Positions 8,752 to 15,753 of a DNA stretch of 36,113 nucleotides are shown here, one piece after another; position 1 is the first letter of the stretch; the number at the start of each line of letters is the position of its first letter. Source of the stretch: Candidatus Krumholzibacteriota bacterium. GTDB lineage: Bacteria > Krumholzibacteriota > Krumholzibacteriia > LZORAL124-64-63. Where the stretch lies: positions 1 to 36,113 of the forward strand of contig JAJRWA010000017.1 of NCBI GenBank assembly GCA_024277025.1. The letters are read 5' to 3'. The notes under the pieces were generated by a model, which saw only the letters and a program-made list of their open reading frames with translations, was not told where the DNA came from and searched no databases. Made by a program: the position numbers and the translations under genes.

Positions 8752-9783
8752 CTACAACAGGGAGCCCTGCCCTTCCTCGCCGGCCAGGGGCGGCTCGAGC
8801 CCCAGATGGCGCCAGGCATGGGGAGTGGCTTCGCGTCCCCGCGAAGTGCGCTTGAGCAGGCCGGACTGGATCAGGAACGGCTCGACCACGTCCTCCAGCG
8901 TATCGGTTTCCTCACCCAGGCTGACGGACATGTTCTGCACGCCGACCGGCCCGCCACCGAAGTGTTCGATGATCAGGCCCAAATAGCGGCGGTCCAGCGG
9001 TTCGAGCCCGACCTGATCCACGCCCAGCCGGGTCAGGCCGCTGTCGGCGGCCGCCCGGTCGATACATTGGCAACCGTCGACCTGGGCGTAGTCCCGGACC
9101 CGCCGCAGCAGTCGGTTGGCCGCCCGTGGCGTGCCCCGGCTGCGCCGCGCGATTTCCAGGGCGCCCGCCGGATCGATATCAATTCCCAGCAGACCGGCAC
9201 TGCGCGTGACGATGGTCGCCAGATCCTCCGGCGGATAGAAATCCAGGTGACAGACAATGCCGAAACGGCTGCGCATGGCCGGCGTGATCAGCCCCGCGCG
9301 CGTGGTCGCGCCGATCAGCGTGAAGGGCTCGAGCTGCAGGTTGAAATGCCGCGCGCTGGGTCCCTTGTCGATGATCAGTTCGACCCGCCAGTCCTCCATG
9401 GCCGGGTAGAGGTGCTCCTCGATGACCCGGCCCAGGCGGTGGATCTCGTCGATGAAGATGGCCCGCCGATCGGTCTGCTCACTGAGCAGCGCGATCAGTT
9501 CGGCGGCGTTGGTGAAGGCCGGCCCGCTGGTCAGCCGAATCTCCAGCTCCATTTCCGTGGCCAGGATCTGCGCCAGGGTGGTCTTGCCCAGCCCCGGCGG
9601 GCCGTGCAGCAGGACGTGATCCAGCACCTCGCCGCGCTGCCGGGCCGCCGTGATGAAAACGCGCAGGTTCTCCTTGATGGCCTCCTGGCCCACGAAATCC
9701 GCCAGACGTTTGGGGCGCAGGCTGATGTCCAGGACGCTGTCGCCCTCCTGTTCGGCCGGGTCTGTCCATCTCTGCTCGTCCAC
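8752..9783 (-). CDS. ruvB: Holliday junction branch migration ATPase RuvB
   Basis: AAA+ motor that drives branch migration of Holliday junctions with RuvA. The 343-residue protein has Walker A GPPGLGKT (61-68), Walker B IFIDEIH (109-115), the sensor-1 region LIGATTRAG (157-164) and the arginine-finger segment MRSRFG (170-175), then a winged-helix C-terminus with RTSRGREATPHAW. The start is GTG at 9783 with AAGGAG 4 bases upstream. The ruvC-ruvA-ruvB order with ruvC/ruvA overlap is the standard resolvasome cluster. Confidence 0.97.
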   Translation of the reverse strand: MDEQRWTDPAEQEGDSVLDISLRPKRLADFVGQEAIKENLRVFITAARQRGEVLDHVLLHGPPGLGKTTLAQILATEMELEIRLTSGPAFTNAAELIALLSEQTDRRAIFIDEIHRLGRVIEEHLYPAMEDWRVELIIDKGPSARHFNLQLEPFTLIGATTRAGLITPAMRSRFGIVCHLDFYPPEDLATIVTRSAGLLGIDIDPAGALEIARRSRGTPRAANRLLRRVRDYAQVDGCQCIDRAAADSGLTRLGVDQVGLEPLDRRYLGLIIEHFGGGPVGVQNMSVSLGEETDTLEDVVEPFLIQSGLLKRTSRGREATPHAWRHLGLEPPLAGEEGQGSLL

Positions 9784-9809
9784 GGGACTCCTTGGGGGTC
9801 GCGATCCTT

Positions 9810-10403
9810 CTACAATTGCTGCAGGGCGATCCGGATCCAGGCTTCGAGGTCTTCAGCCAGGGCCGGATCCTGCCCCCGCGCCTTGAGCAGGGCCTGTTCG
9901 GCCCGCACCGGCGGCAGGCCCATGGCCGCCAGCACGGCCATCGCCTCGCCCAGTGGCGTGGCTCCGACCGCAGCCCCGGCCGCCCCGCCACCGGGCACCG
10001 GTTCCGGCACCCGTTGCCCGAGTTCCACGACCAGCCGGGCCGCGCTCTTCTTGCCGATGCCCGGCAGGCCGGTCAGGCTCGTCTCGTCACCGGTGCGCAG
10101 GAAGCCGGCGATGTCCGCCGCACTCGCGCGCGACAGCATGCCCATGGCCACCTTCGGGCCCACGCCCGAGACCGATATCAGCAGGCGGAACATGGCCCGC
10201 TCGTCCTGCTGCCTGAAACCGTACAGGGACCAGTTGTCCTCGCGCACCGCCAGGTGGGTCCACAACCGCACCGGTTCACCCGGCGCCGGCAGTTGCTCGG
10301 CCGACTGCGCCGACAGGATCACGTCCAGCCCGATGCCGCCACCGACCGCAATCACGGCCTCGGTGCCGCCGGCAATCAGGGTTCCTTCGACAAAGGCGAT
10401 CAT
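9810..10403 (-). CDS. ruvA: Holliday junction DNA helicase subunit RuvA
   Basis: Tetrameric junction-binding protein that loads RuvB. The 197-residue protein has an N-terminal OB domain (1-65), two helix-hairpin-helix motifs (ISVSGVGPKVAMGML at 76-90 and LTGLPGIGKKSAARL at 110-124), a Gly/Ala/Pro-rich linker (133-148) and the small RuvB-binding domain III (149-197). The ATG at 10403 has AAGGA 6 bases upstream and overlaps the ruvC stop as ATGA, indicating coupled translation. Confidence 0.96.
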   Translation of the reverse strand: MIAFVEGTLIAGGTEAVIAVGGGIGLDVILSAQSAEQLPAPGEPVRLWTHLAVREDNWSLYGFRQQDERAMFRLLISVSGVGPKVAMGMLSRASAADIAGFLRTGDETSLTGLPGIGKKSAARLVVELGQRVPEPVPGGGAAGAAVGATPLGEAMAVLAAMGLPPVRAEQALLKARGQDPALAEDLEAWIRIALQQL

Positions 10404-10906
10404 GAAGCATCCTTGCGACCAGGTAAAGCGCCGCGCACGGCGAATCGTTCACGGCCCTTGTGGGTCAGGGCCACGGCCAGGGCATCGCTCATATCCAGGG
10501 GCGGCGCTTCCTTCAGCCGCAACAGGCGCATGACCATGAAACGCACCTGCTCCTTGTCCGCGGCACCGTTACCCGTCAGCGCCTGCTTGACCTCGCGCGG
10601 CGCGTACTCGGCCACACCCAGGCCGGCGGTGGCCCCCGCCAGCAGGATCACGCCCCGGGCGTGGCCCAATATCAGCGAACTGCGCGCGTTCTTGGCGTTG
10701 AACAGGTTCTCAACGGCCATCTGCAGCGGGTTGTGGGACGCGATGACCGTCTCAAGTTCCGTGTGGATCGTCAACAACCGTTCGGCCAGCGGGGCCTTGC
10801 GCGAGGTGCGGATCACGCCGCCGGCCAACATGCGAACGACCGGTTCGGTGCTGATCACACCATAACCGGTCGCGTGCGAGCCGGGGTCGACGCCCAGTAT
10901 GATCAT
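10400..10906 (-). CDS. ruvC: crossover junction endodeoxyribonuclease RuvC
   Basis: Resolves Holliday junctions by symmetric nicking, together with RuvAB. The RNase-H-like fold is shown by MIILGVDPGSHATGYG. The four acidic catalytic residues fall at D7, E66, D138 and D141, essentially the E. coli positions. The ATG at 10906 gives 168 residues, close to the family norm. A GTG eight codons upstream (10930) would add MESDDQVL but has no separate ribosome site. It follows yebC by 51 bases, a widespread yebC-ruvC neighbourhood. Confidence 0.95.
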   Translation of the reverse strand: MIILGVDPGSHATGYGVISTEPVVRMLAGGVIRTSRKAPLAERLLTIHTELETVIASHNPLQMAVENLFNAKNARSSLILGHARGVILLAGATAGLGVAEYAPREVKQALTGNGAADKEQVRFMVMRLLRLKEAPPLDMSDALAVALTHKGRERFAVRGALPGRKDAS

Positions 10907-10957
10907 GAGAACCTGATCATCGGATTCCACCTCGGGTGCGTGGGGCCGTCCCCACGA

Positions 10958-11713
10958 TCAGAGCTGTTCCTCGATCTCGGCCATGAGCTCGTCGTCGATG
11001 TCGAAATTGGCCGACACCTGTGACACGTCGTCAAGGTCATCCATCAGCGTGACCAGCTTCATCAGCGTCACCGCATCCTTGCCCTCGACCTTGACCAGGG
11101 TACTGGGAACCTGCGCCAACTCGGTCCCCGTCACCGGCAGTCCGGCCCCGGTCAGGGTGGCGCTCACGGCATGCAGGTCCTCCATGGCTGTCGTGACCGA
11201 AATGATATCGCCCTCGACTTCCACATCCTCGGCGCCCGCGTCGATCGCCGCTTCCATGACCGTGTCCAGGTCGGTGCGCTCACCGTCCAGCACGATCATG
11301 CCCTTGCGCTCGAACAGGTACGAGACGCAGCCGTTGCTGCCCAGATTGCCGTTGAACTTGGTGAACGCGTGCCGGACCTCGGCCGTCGTCCGGTTCTTGT
11401 TGTCCGTATGGCACTCCACCAGGATGGCCACGCCGCCCGGACCGTAGCCCTCGTAGTTCACCTCTTCGATGACCAGGTCACCCAACTCGCCGGTGCCCCG
11501 CTTGATCGCCTTGTCGATCGTATCGTTGGGCATGTTGGCGCTGCGCCCGGCGTTGACCGCCGAGCGCAGGCGCGGGTTGGCCTCGGGATCGCCGCCGCCC
11601 TGGCGGGCGGCGACGGTTATCTCACGAATGAGTCGGGTGAAGACCTTGGCCCGCTTGGCATCCTGTGCGCCTTTGCGGTGCTTGATATTCGCCCATTTTG
11701 AATGTCCAGCCAT
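10958..11713 (-). CDS. yebC: YebC/TACO1-family translation factor
   Basis: 251 residues with the family signature at the N-terminus (MAGHSKWANIKHRKGAQDAKR), then RLRSAVNAGRSANMPNDTI and YEGYGPGGVAILVECHTDN. It has three domains and an acidic C-terminus. The family was first annotated as transcriptional regulators. Mitochondrial TACO1 and recent bacterial work tie it to translation, in particular elongation through proline-rich stretches. The ATG at 11713 lies 8 bases after the stop of the EF-G-like gene, with AGGG close by. Placement beside an EF-G paralogue fits a translation role (inference). Confidence 0.94.
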   Translation of the reverse strand: MAGHSKWANIKHRKGAQDAKRAKVFTRLIREITVAARQGGGDPEANPRLRSAVNAGRSANMPNDTIDKAIKRGTGELGDLVIEEVNYEGYGPGGVAILVECHTDNKNRTTAEVRHAFTKFNGNLGSNGCVSYLFERKGMIVLDGERTDLDTVMEAAIDAGAEDVEVEGDIISVTTAMEDLHAVSATLTGAGLPVTGTELAQVPSTLVKVEGKDAVTLMKLVTLMDDLDDVSQVSANFDIDDELMAEIEEQL

Positions 11714-11721
11714 ACGCCCTG

Positions 11722-13815
11722 CTACTCCTCGGCGGTCTGGGTTTTCTTGTGCTCTTCGACCAGGCGCTTCTGGACATCCCCCGGCACTTCCGCGTAGTGG
11801 GAGAACTCCATGGTGAACGTCCCGGTGCCCTGGGTGATTGACCGCAGGGATGTCGCGTACTGGTACAGTTCGTCCTCGGGAATGTTCGCCGTCACGATCT
11901 GGTACGGCCCATCCCCTTCGCTGCCCTGGATGGCGCCGCGCCGGGTCGAGATGTCACCCATCACGTCACCCATGTAGGTCTGGGGCACGACGATCCGCAC
12001 CTTCATGATCGGTTCAAGGATCACCGGCCGCAACTTGGCTCCCTCTTCCTCGACCATGGCCTTCAGGCATTTGCTGGCGGCCATCTTGAAGGCCGCTTCG
12101 CTGGAATCCACGTTATGGTACGAACCGAAGAACAGCGCGCACTTGACGTCGACCATCTCGTAGCCCGCAACCAGTCCCGTCTTCAGGGTCTCGATACAAC
12201 CCTTTTCCACGGCCGGAATGAACTTGCCGGGCACCACGCCACCGACGATCTCGTCGGCAAACTCGAAGCCCTCGCCCCGGGCCAGCGGCTCCATGCGCAG
12301 ATGCACGTCGCCGAACTGGCCACGGCCACCGGACTGCTTCTTGTGCCGCCCCTGCTTCTCGGCCGTGCCCCGGATCGTCTCCTTGAAGTCGATACGCGGA
12401 CGGCGCCGCTCCACCGCCACGCCGGTCTGCTTCTTCAGCTTGTCCAGGATGAAGTTGGTATGGATCTCGCCCTGGGTGGCCAACAGTGTCTGGGCCAGGT
12501 GCGGCTGGTGGATCAGGTTGAACGTCGGATCCTCTTCGCGGATCTTGTTCAGCCCCGCGGCCATCTTGTCTTCCTCGCCACTGGTGACCGGGCTGATCGC
12601 ATCGGCGCTGGTCGGCACCGGGTAGCTGATCGGCGGGAAGGTGAAGTCCACGCCGTTGGTCAGGGTCGTGCCCGTGTGGGTGTTCTTGAGCTTGGCCGCC
12701 ACGACAATGTCTCCGGCCGTCGCCTGCTCCACCTTCTCCTTGGTCCGCCCCATGACCACGTTCAACTGGCCCATGCGCTCGGACGTGCGGCCGTCGCTGC
12801 AGGTCAGGTTGTCGCCGGACTTCAGGCTGCCGCTGAACACGCGCAGCCAGGTCACGTCCCCACCCTGGGCTTCGTACTGGCGCTTGAAGGCCAGGGCCAC
12901 CGTCGGCCCGTCGGCGCTCGGGGTGAAGGTCGCCTCTTCGTCGCCGCCCTGCACCAGCCCCTTCTGTTCGCTGCGCGTGCGGTGGAAGGCACTCGGGAAC
13001 AGGTTGTTCACCGACCGCAGCAGCGCCCGAATGCCCACTTCCTTTTCGGCGTCGGTGAAATAGACGGGATAGACCGTGCCGTCGAGGGTGCCTTTCTTCA
13101 GCCCGGCGATGATATCCTCTTCACTGAGCGTCAGGTCCTCCAGGAATTTTTCGGTCAGGTCGTCGTCGACACTGGCCGCGGCGTCCATCAGCATTTCACG
13201 GGCTTCCTCGACGGAATCATTCATGTCGGCCGGGATATCGATCTCGACGGACTCGTCACCGGAGGACTTGTAGGCCTTCATCCGGATCAGGTCGATCACG
13301 CCCTCGAAACTTTCACCGTTACCGATGGGCAACTGCATCGGCGCCACTCCCTCGACCCGTTCCTTCAGCCCGTTCATGACCGCGCGCCAATCCGCGTGCT
13401 CCTTGTGCATCCGGTTGACGATGATCATCGTCGGCAGATGGGACCCACGCACCAGGTTCCACAGGTTCTCCGACGCCACCTCAAAGCCGCCGTCGGCCTT
13501 GACCACGAACATCACGCCTTCGACGACCCGCAGGGCCGCATAGACGTCGCCGCGGAAGTCATCCACACCGGGCGTGTCGATGATGTTGAACTTGTTCCCT
13601 TCGAACTCCGTCCAGGCGAGACTGGCGCTGACCGTCTGTTTGCGCTCGATCTCTTCATCCAGGAAATCGAAAATCGAGGTGCCGTCATCAACATTCCCCT
13701 TGCGCCCCACCTTTTTGGTCACGTGCAGCATCGAATCGGCCAGGCTGGTCTTGCCAACGCCGTGCGGACCCATCAGGGCCACGTTGCGGATCTTCTCCAT
13801 GGGATACGTCTTCAA
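11722..13815 (-). CDS. elongation factor G-like GTPase (EF-G paralogue)
   Basis: 697-residue five-domain translational GTPase of the EF-G-like (FusA2) type. The G domain has P-loop GPHGVGKT (16-23) and G3 DTPGVDDF (80-87), where the catalytic His of true EF-G (DTPGH) is Val. G4 reads NRMH (134-137) and not NKxD. Domains II-V are present: GGRGQFGDVHLRMEP lies in domain IV and MGDISTRRGAIQG in domain V. True EF-G lies elsewhere, so this is a paralogue of uncertain role. The start is TTG at 13815, chosen for GGAGG 6 bases upstream; an ATG five codons later (13800) is the alternative. It heads the minus-strand block, is preceded by a consensus-like promoter and is followed after 8 bases by yebC. 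Confidence 0.88.
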   Translation of the reverse strand: MKTYPMEKIRNVALMGPHGVGKTSLADSMLHVTKKVGRKGNVDDGTSIFDFLDEEIERKQTVSASLAWTEFEGNKFNIIDTPGVDDFRGDVYAALRVVEGVMFVVKADGGFEVASENLWNLVRGSHLPTMIIVNRMHKEHADWRAVMNGLKERVEGVAPMQLPIGNGESFEGVIDLIRMKAYKSSGDESVEIDIPADMNDSVEEAREMLMDAAASVDDDLTEKFLEDLTLSEEDIIAGLKKGTLDGTVYPVYFTDAEKEVGIRALLRSVNNLFPSAFHRTRSEQKGLVQGGDEEATFTPSADGPTVALAFKRQYEAQGGDVTWLRVFSGSLKSGDNLTCSDGRTSERMGQLNVVMGRTKEKVEQATAGDIVVAAKLKNTHTGTTLTNGVDFTFPPISYPVPTSADAISPVTSGEEDKMAAGLNKIREEDPTFNLIHQPHLAQTLLATQGEIHTNFILDKLKKQTGVAVERRRPRIDFKETIRGTAEKQGRHKKQSGGRGQFGDVHLRMEPLARGEGFEFADEIVGGVVPGKFIPAVEKGCIETLKTGLVAGYEMVDVKCALFFGSYHNVDSSEAAFKMAASKCLKAMVEEEGAKLRPVILEPIMKVRIVVPQTYMGDVMGDISTRRGAIQGSEGDGPYQIVTANIPEDELYQYATSLRSITQGTGTFTMEFSHYAEVPGDVQKRLVEEHKKTQTAEE

Positions 13816-13820
13816 GCTTG

Positions 13821-13827
13821 TCCTCCC
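13821..13827 (-). promoter_or_regulatory. Shine-Dalgarno deciding the TTG start of the EF-G-like gene
   Basis: GGGAGGA on the minus strand, 6 bases before TTG 13815-13813. The ATG at 13800 would be 21 bases away from it, so the TTG start is preferred. Confidence 0.7.
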
Positions 13828-13868
13828 GGGTCGAAAGGGGATTGGGGGTTGATTTTAGCCGAATCGCA

Positions 13869-13897
13869 ATGGTAATAGGCTGACAAGTTGCTGTCAA
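13869..13897 (-). promoter_or_regulatory. sigma70-type promoter of the EF-G-like/yebC/ruv block
   Basis: On the minus strand TTGACA (13897-13892), a 17-base spacer and TACCAT (13874-13869; 4 of 6). The -35 box overlaps a 16-base inverted repeat (13881-13896, TGACA-N6-TGTCA) that could be an operator. Transcription would start near 13862, giving a leader of about 47 bases. Confidence 0.7.
13881..13896. repeat. 16-bp palindrome over the -35 box, possible operator
   Basis: TGACA-N6-TGTCA, perfect 5-base arms with a 6-base spacer, overlapping the -35 element of the EF-G-like gene's promoter. The position would let a dimeric repressor block RNA polymerase. No regulator gene is adjacent, and a chance occurrence cannot be excluded. 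Confidence 0.35.
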
Positions 13898-13931
13898 CAG
13901 GGGCGCCTGCTTAATACTGCGGCGAAAGTTC

Positions 13932-13960
13932 TGGACACCATCAGGGCCGTACATTACCGT
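13932..13960 (+). promoter_or_regulatory. weak candidate promoter of the beta-barrel gene
   Basis: TGGACA (5 of 6) at 13932-13937, a 17-base spacer and TACCGT (3 of 6) at 13955-13960. If used, the leader to the ATG at 14078 is about 110 bases. The intergenic stretch 13816-14077 holds both divergent promoters and nothing else coding. Confidence 0.28.
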
Positions 13961-14077
13961 TATTCGGGTCTTGGTCGCGGTTTTACCGCCCGTCCCGACG
14001 AGTATTTGCCCCACAAAAAACCAGCAAACTGGCCATTTGAGCCCGCAGGGCCCTGATGACCTGGTTGAGGTGAGTAG

Positions 14078-14935
14078 ATGAAGTTCAGCACGATTTTGTC
14101 GTTGTTTCTTGCCGCCTGCCTGACCGGCGGTGCCGTAGCGGTCCTCGCCCAGGATACTCCCCCGGCAAAGGAAACCACCGTGGATCCTGATGCCGCGGAA
14201 ACGGACCTCCAGTGGGGCGACTACACCGTCAAGGCCTACACCCTCTCATTCTGGGGCGGTTCGTCCAGCGGCGCCACCTACCTGGAACTGCCGGAACTCT
14301 ATTTCCGTACCCTGCTGACCCCGGGCGCCTCCGATGTCGTCGGCTACGACGGCGAAGTGCTGCCCGAGTCCCGCCAATGGCCCAAGTACGACGCGCCGGT
14401 CAAGGAGATCAAGGCCGGGGATGCCTTCGGCGGCCGCATCGGCATTTACATTGCCGATGATTTCCACCTGGACATGCTGGCCAGCTACGCCAAGGGCGAA
14501 GCGGTCACCTCGATGATCTACACCGAGGACCCGGATGGGGCTCCCAACAAGTCCGAACGCGTCGTGGTTGACTCTGATCCCGGTTTCAAGGTCTACAAGG
14601 GTGGTCTCGCCCTGATGTACAACGCCACGCCTGCAACCATCTTCGGCATTGTCCCGCGGCTCGGCTTCGGTCTCGGCGGCATCATCAACCGCTTCAGCGT
14701 GCTTGAGGACAAGACAGCCCTCTACCTTGAAGGCAGCCTCGGTATGCACTACGAAGTCGTCAACAACCTCGAACTGGGCCTTCAGGTCGACCTGACGAAC
14801 TTCGCCTTCCAGGTCGACGAGCTGGGCTATGCCAACATGACCAATTACACGACCTACAGTGTGGGTCTCACCTGGTTCATCGACCGGGTACCGGCGCCGG
14901 TCCGGGCCGCCCACATGGCAGAAGAGAAGAAATAA
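14078..14935 (+). CDS. secreted outer-membrane beta-barrel protein
   Basis: 285 residues with a clear Sec signal peptide (MKFSTILSLFLAACL..., cleavage probably after VLA at ~24). The mature protein has alternating amphipathic strands and aromatic-rich ends such as YTTYSVGLTWFID, typical of 8-stranded OmpW/OmpA-like barrels. It contains GGRIGIYIADDFHLDMLASYA and GLGMHYEV-type strand pairs. After the last strand comes a charged tail ending AEEKK, so the C-terminus is not the usual terminal aromatic. The ATG at 14078 has GAGGTGA 5 bases upstream. It is the only plus-strand gene in this half, and it converges on the H1-like gene with a shared terminator. Specific function unknown. Confidence 0.75.
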   Translation: MKFSTILSLFLAACLTGGAVAVLAQDTPPAKETTVDPDAAETDLQWGDYTVKAYTLSFWGGSSSGATYLELPELYFRTLLTPGASDVVGYDGEVLPESRQWPKYDAPVKEIKAGDAFGGRIGIYIADDFHLDMLASYAKGEAVTSMIYTEDPDGAPNKSERVVVDSDPGFKVYKGGLALMYNATPATIFGIVPRLGFGLGGIINRFSVLEDKTALYLEGSLGMHYEVVNNLELGLQVDLTNFAFQVDELGYANMTNYTTYSVGLTWFIDRVPAPVRAAHMAEEKK

Positions 14936-14963
14936 AAACCGCCGGGGCGAACCCCGGCGGTTT
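14936..14963. terminator. bidirectional Rho-independent terminator
   Basis: Perfect 12-base-pair stem (14936-14947 with 14952-14963) and a CGAA loop. On the minus strand it is followed by TTTTTATTT, a good U-run ending the H1-like gene. On the plus strand it directly follows the beta-barrel stop with a shorter T-run. It serves both convergent genes. Confidence 0.9.
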
Positions 14964-14988
14964 CTCGCAGCAGCCCCATCAGGACCAA

Positions 14989-15447
14989 CTACTTCTTCTT
15001 CTTGGCGGCCTTTTTCCTGGTCGCCTTTTTCTTGGCCACCTTTTTCTTGGCAACCTTCTTCTTGGCGGCCTTTTTCTTGGTCGCCTTCTTCTTGGTCACC
15101 TTTTTCTTGGCGACCTTCTTCTTGGCGGCCTTTTTCTTGGTCGCCTTCTTCTTGGTCACCTTCTTCTTGGCAGCCTTCTTCTTGGTCGCCTTTTTCTTGG
15201 CGACCTTCTTCTTGGCGGCCTTCTTCTTGGTCACCTTTTTCTTGGCAACCTTCTTCTTGGCGACCTTCTTCTTGGTCACCTTCTTCTTGGTGGCCTTCTT
15301 CTTGGTCACCTTCTTCTTGGTGGCCTTCTTCTTGGTCACCTTCTTCTTGGCGACCTTCTTCTTGGTCGCCTTTTTCTTGGCAGCCTTTTTCTTGGTCGCC
15401 TTCTTCTTGGTAGCGCCAGCGGCTACCAGGGCTTCTCTCTCCTCCAT
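14989..15447 (-). CDS. histone H1-like lysine-rich pentapeptide-repeat protein
   Basis: 152 residues: an 11-residue leader ([11 protein letters not shown]), then 28 tandem pentapeptides of the form [AV][AT]KKK and a final Lys. About 60% of residues are lysine, with no aromatic residue and no Cys. The sequence resembles the C-terminal tails of eukaryotic H1 and bacterial H1-like proteins (Chlamydia Hc, Bordetella BpH1, Pseudomonas AlgP), which bind DNA non-specifically. A nucleoid role is likely but not proven. The ATG at 15447 has GAGGT 6 bases upstream; a GTG at 15495 would add 16 residues but has no well-placed ribosome site. Own promoter and terminator flank it, so it is monocistronic. Copy number of the 15-base repeats is likely to vary between strains. 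Confidence 0.82.
   Translation of the reverse strand: MEEREALVAAGATKKKATKKKAAKKKATKKKVAKKKVTKKKATKKKVTKKKATKKKVTKKKVAKKKVAKKKVTKKKAAKKKVAKKKATKKKAAKKKVTKKKATKKKAAKKKVAKKKVTKKKATKKKAAKKKVAKKKVAKKKATRKKAAKKKK
14995..15414 (-). repeat. 28 tandem 15-bp repeats encoding [AV][AT]KKK
   Basis: 420 bases of in-frame 15-base units. The coding strand is purine-rich (AAGAAGAAG or AAGAAAAAG plus two codons), so the plus strand is pyrimidine-rich throughout. Unit 27 has Arg for the first Lys. Units differ at the first two codons (GCC/GTG/GTC and ACC/GCC), so the array is not a recent single amplification. Confidence 0.9.
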
Positions 15448-15577
15448 TACCGGACCTCGCTTGTTGAGAGTTCCTGCGTCCACCTGATACCGCACCCTTG
15501 GGATCAGGCAAGACCTCCTGTCTCGGATGTTGCTACGATCCTTCTTCTGGCGTCAGGCTGCCTTCAGAAGTTGAGAC

Positions 15578-15607
15578 ATTATTTCGGCGACAACGAAAAA
15601 GTGTCAA
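15578..15607 (-). promoter_or_regulatory. strong sigma70-type promoter of the H1-like gene
   Basis: On the minus strand TTGACA (15607-15602), an 18-base spacer and AATAAT (15583-15578; 5 of 6). It starts only a few bases past the tRNA terminator stem. The leader to ATG 15447 is about 125 bases and contains an AGGAGGT (about 15513-15519) not placed to serve the chosen start. Confidence 0.72.
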
Positions 15608-15610
15608 TAA

Positions 15611-15644
15611 AAAAAAGAGACTGTCCGCAGACAGTCTCTTTTTT
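15611..15644. terminator. terminator of the secG-tRNA-Leu transcript
   Basis: Stem AGAGACTGTC (15616-15625) with GACAGTCTCT (15630-15639), a CGCA loop, extended by A/T pairs on both sides. On the minus strand it is followed by a run of eight T. It lies 4-9 bases after the tRNA 3' end, so it defines the end of the tRNA precursor. The opposite strand also has a T-run. Confidence 0.92.
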
Positions 15645-15647
15645 ATT

Positions 15648-15733
15648 TGGTGCCCGGGGCGGGATTCGAACCCGCACGGCTTGTGGCCACTACCCCCTCA
15701 AGATAGCGTGTCTACCAGTTCCACCACCCGGGC
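15648..15733 (-). tRNA. tRNA-Leu(GAG)
   Basis: 86 nucleotides including an encoded CCA (15650-15648). The acceptor GCCCGGG pairs with CCCGGGC, followed by discriminator A. The D-arm GGAACTGGTAGAC, the anticodon stem CTATC/GGTAG with loop TTGAGGG (anticodon GAG at 15699-15697), a long class II variable arm (TGGCC...) and the T-arm GGGTTCGAATCCC are all visible. It reads leucine CUC/CUU codons. It is 20 bases after secG and most likely on the same transcript. The secG-tRNA-Leu(GAG) neighbourhood is also found in E. coli (secG-leuU). Confidence 0.96.
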
Positions 15734-15753
15734 ACTCAAGTCCAAAGCGACGA

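Noticed and set aside
8806-10533. 575-codon plus-strand frame opposite ruvB-ruvA
   Set aside because: Arg/Pro/Gln-rich shadow typical of the complementary strand of GC-rich genes.
12115-13875. 586-codon plus-strand frame opposite the EF-G-like gene
   Set aside because: High-GC antisense shadow; the minus-strand protein has full family motifs.
14995-15414. CRISPR-like regular repeat array
   Set aside because: Units are contiguous 15-mers without spacers and are in frame with a coding sequence.
15002-15487. Plus-strand open frame of FFLA/FFLV repeats, like a hydrophobic repeat protein
   Set aside because: It is the antisense reading of the lysine repeats (AAG-rich strand gives TTC/CTT). It has no ribosome site or signal features.
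14246-15511. Long minus-strand frame with QEEG/QEKG repeats that runs into the antisense of the beta-barrel gene
   Set aside because: A shifted reading of the 15-bp array, kept open because the repeats lack stops. An AGGAGGT lies only 2 bases from its TTG, too close to serve.
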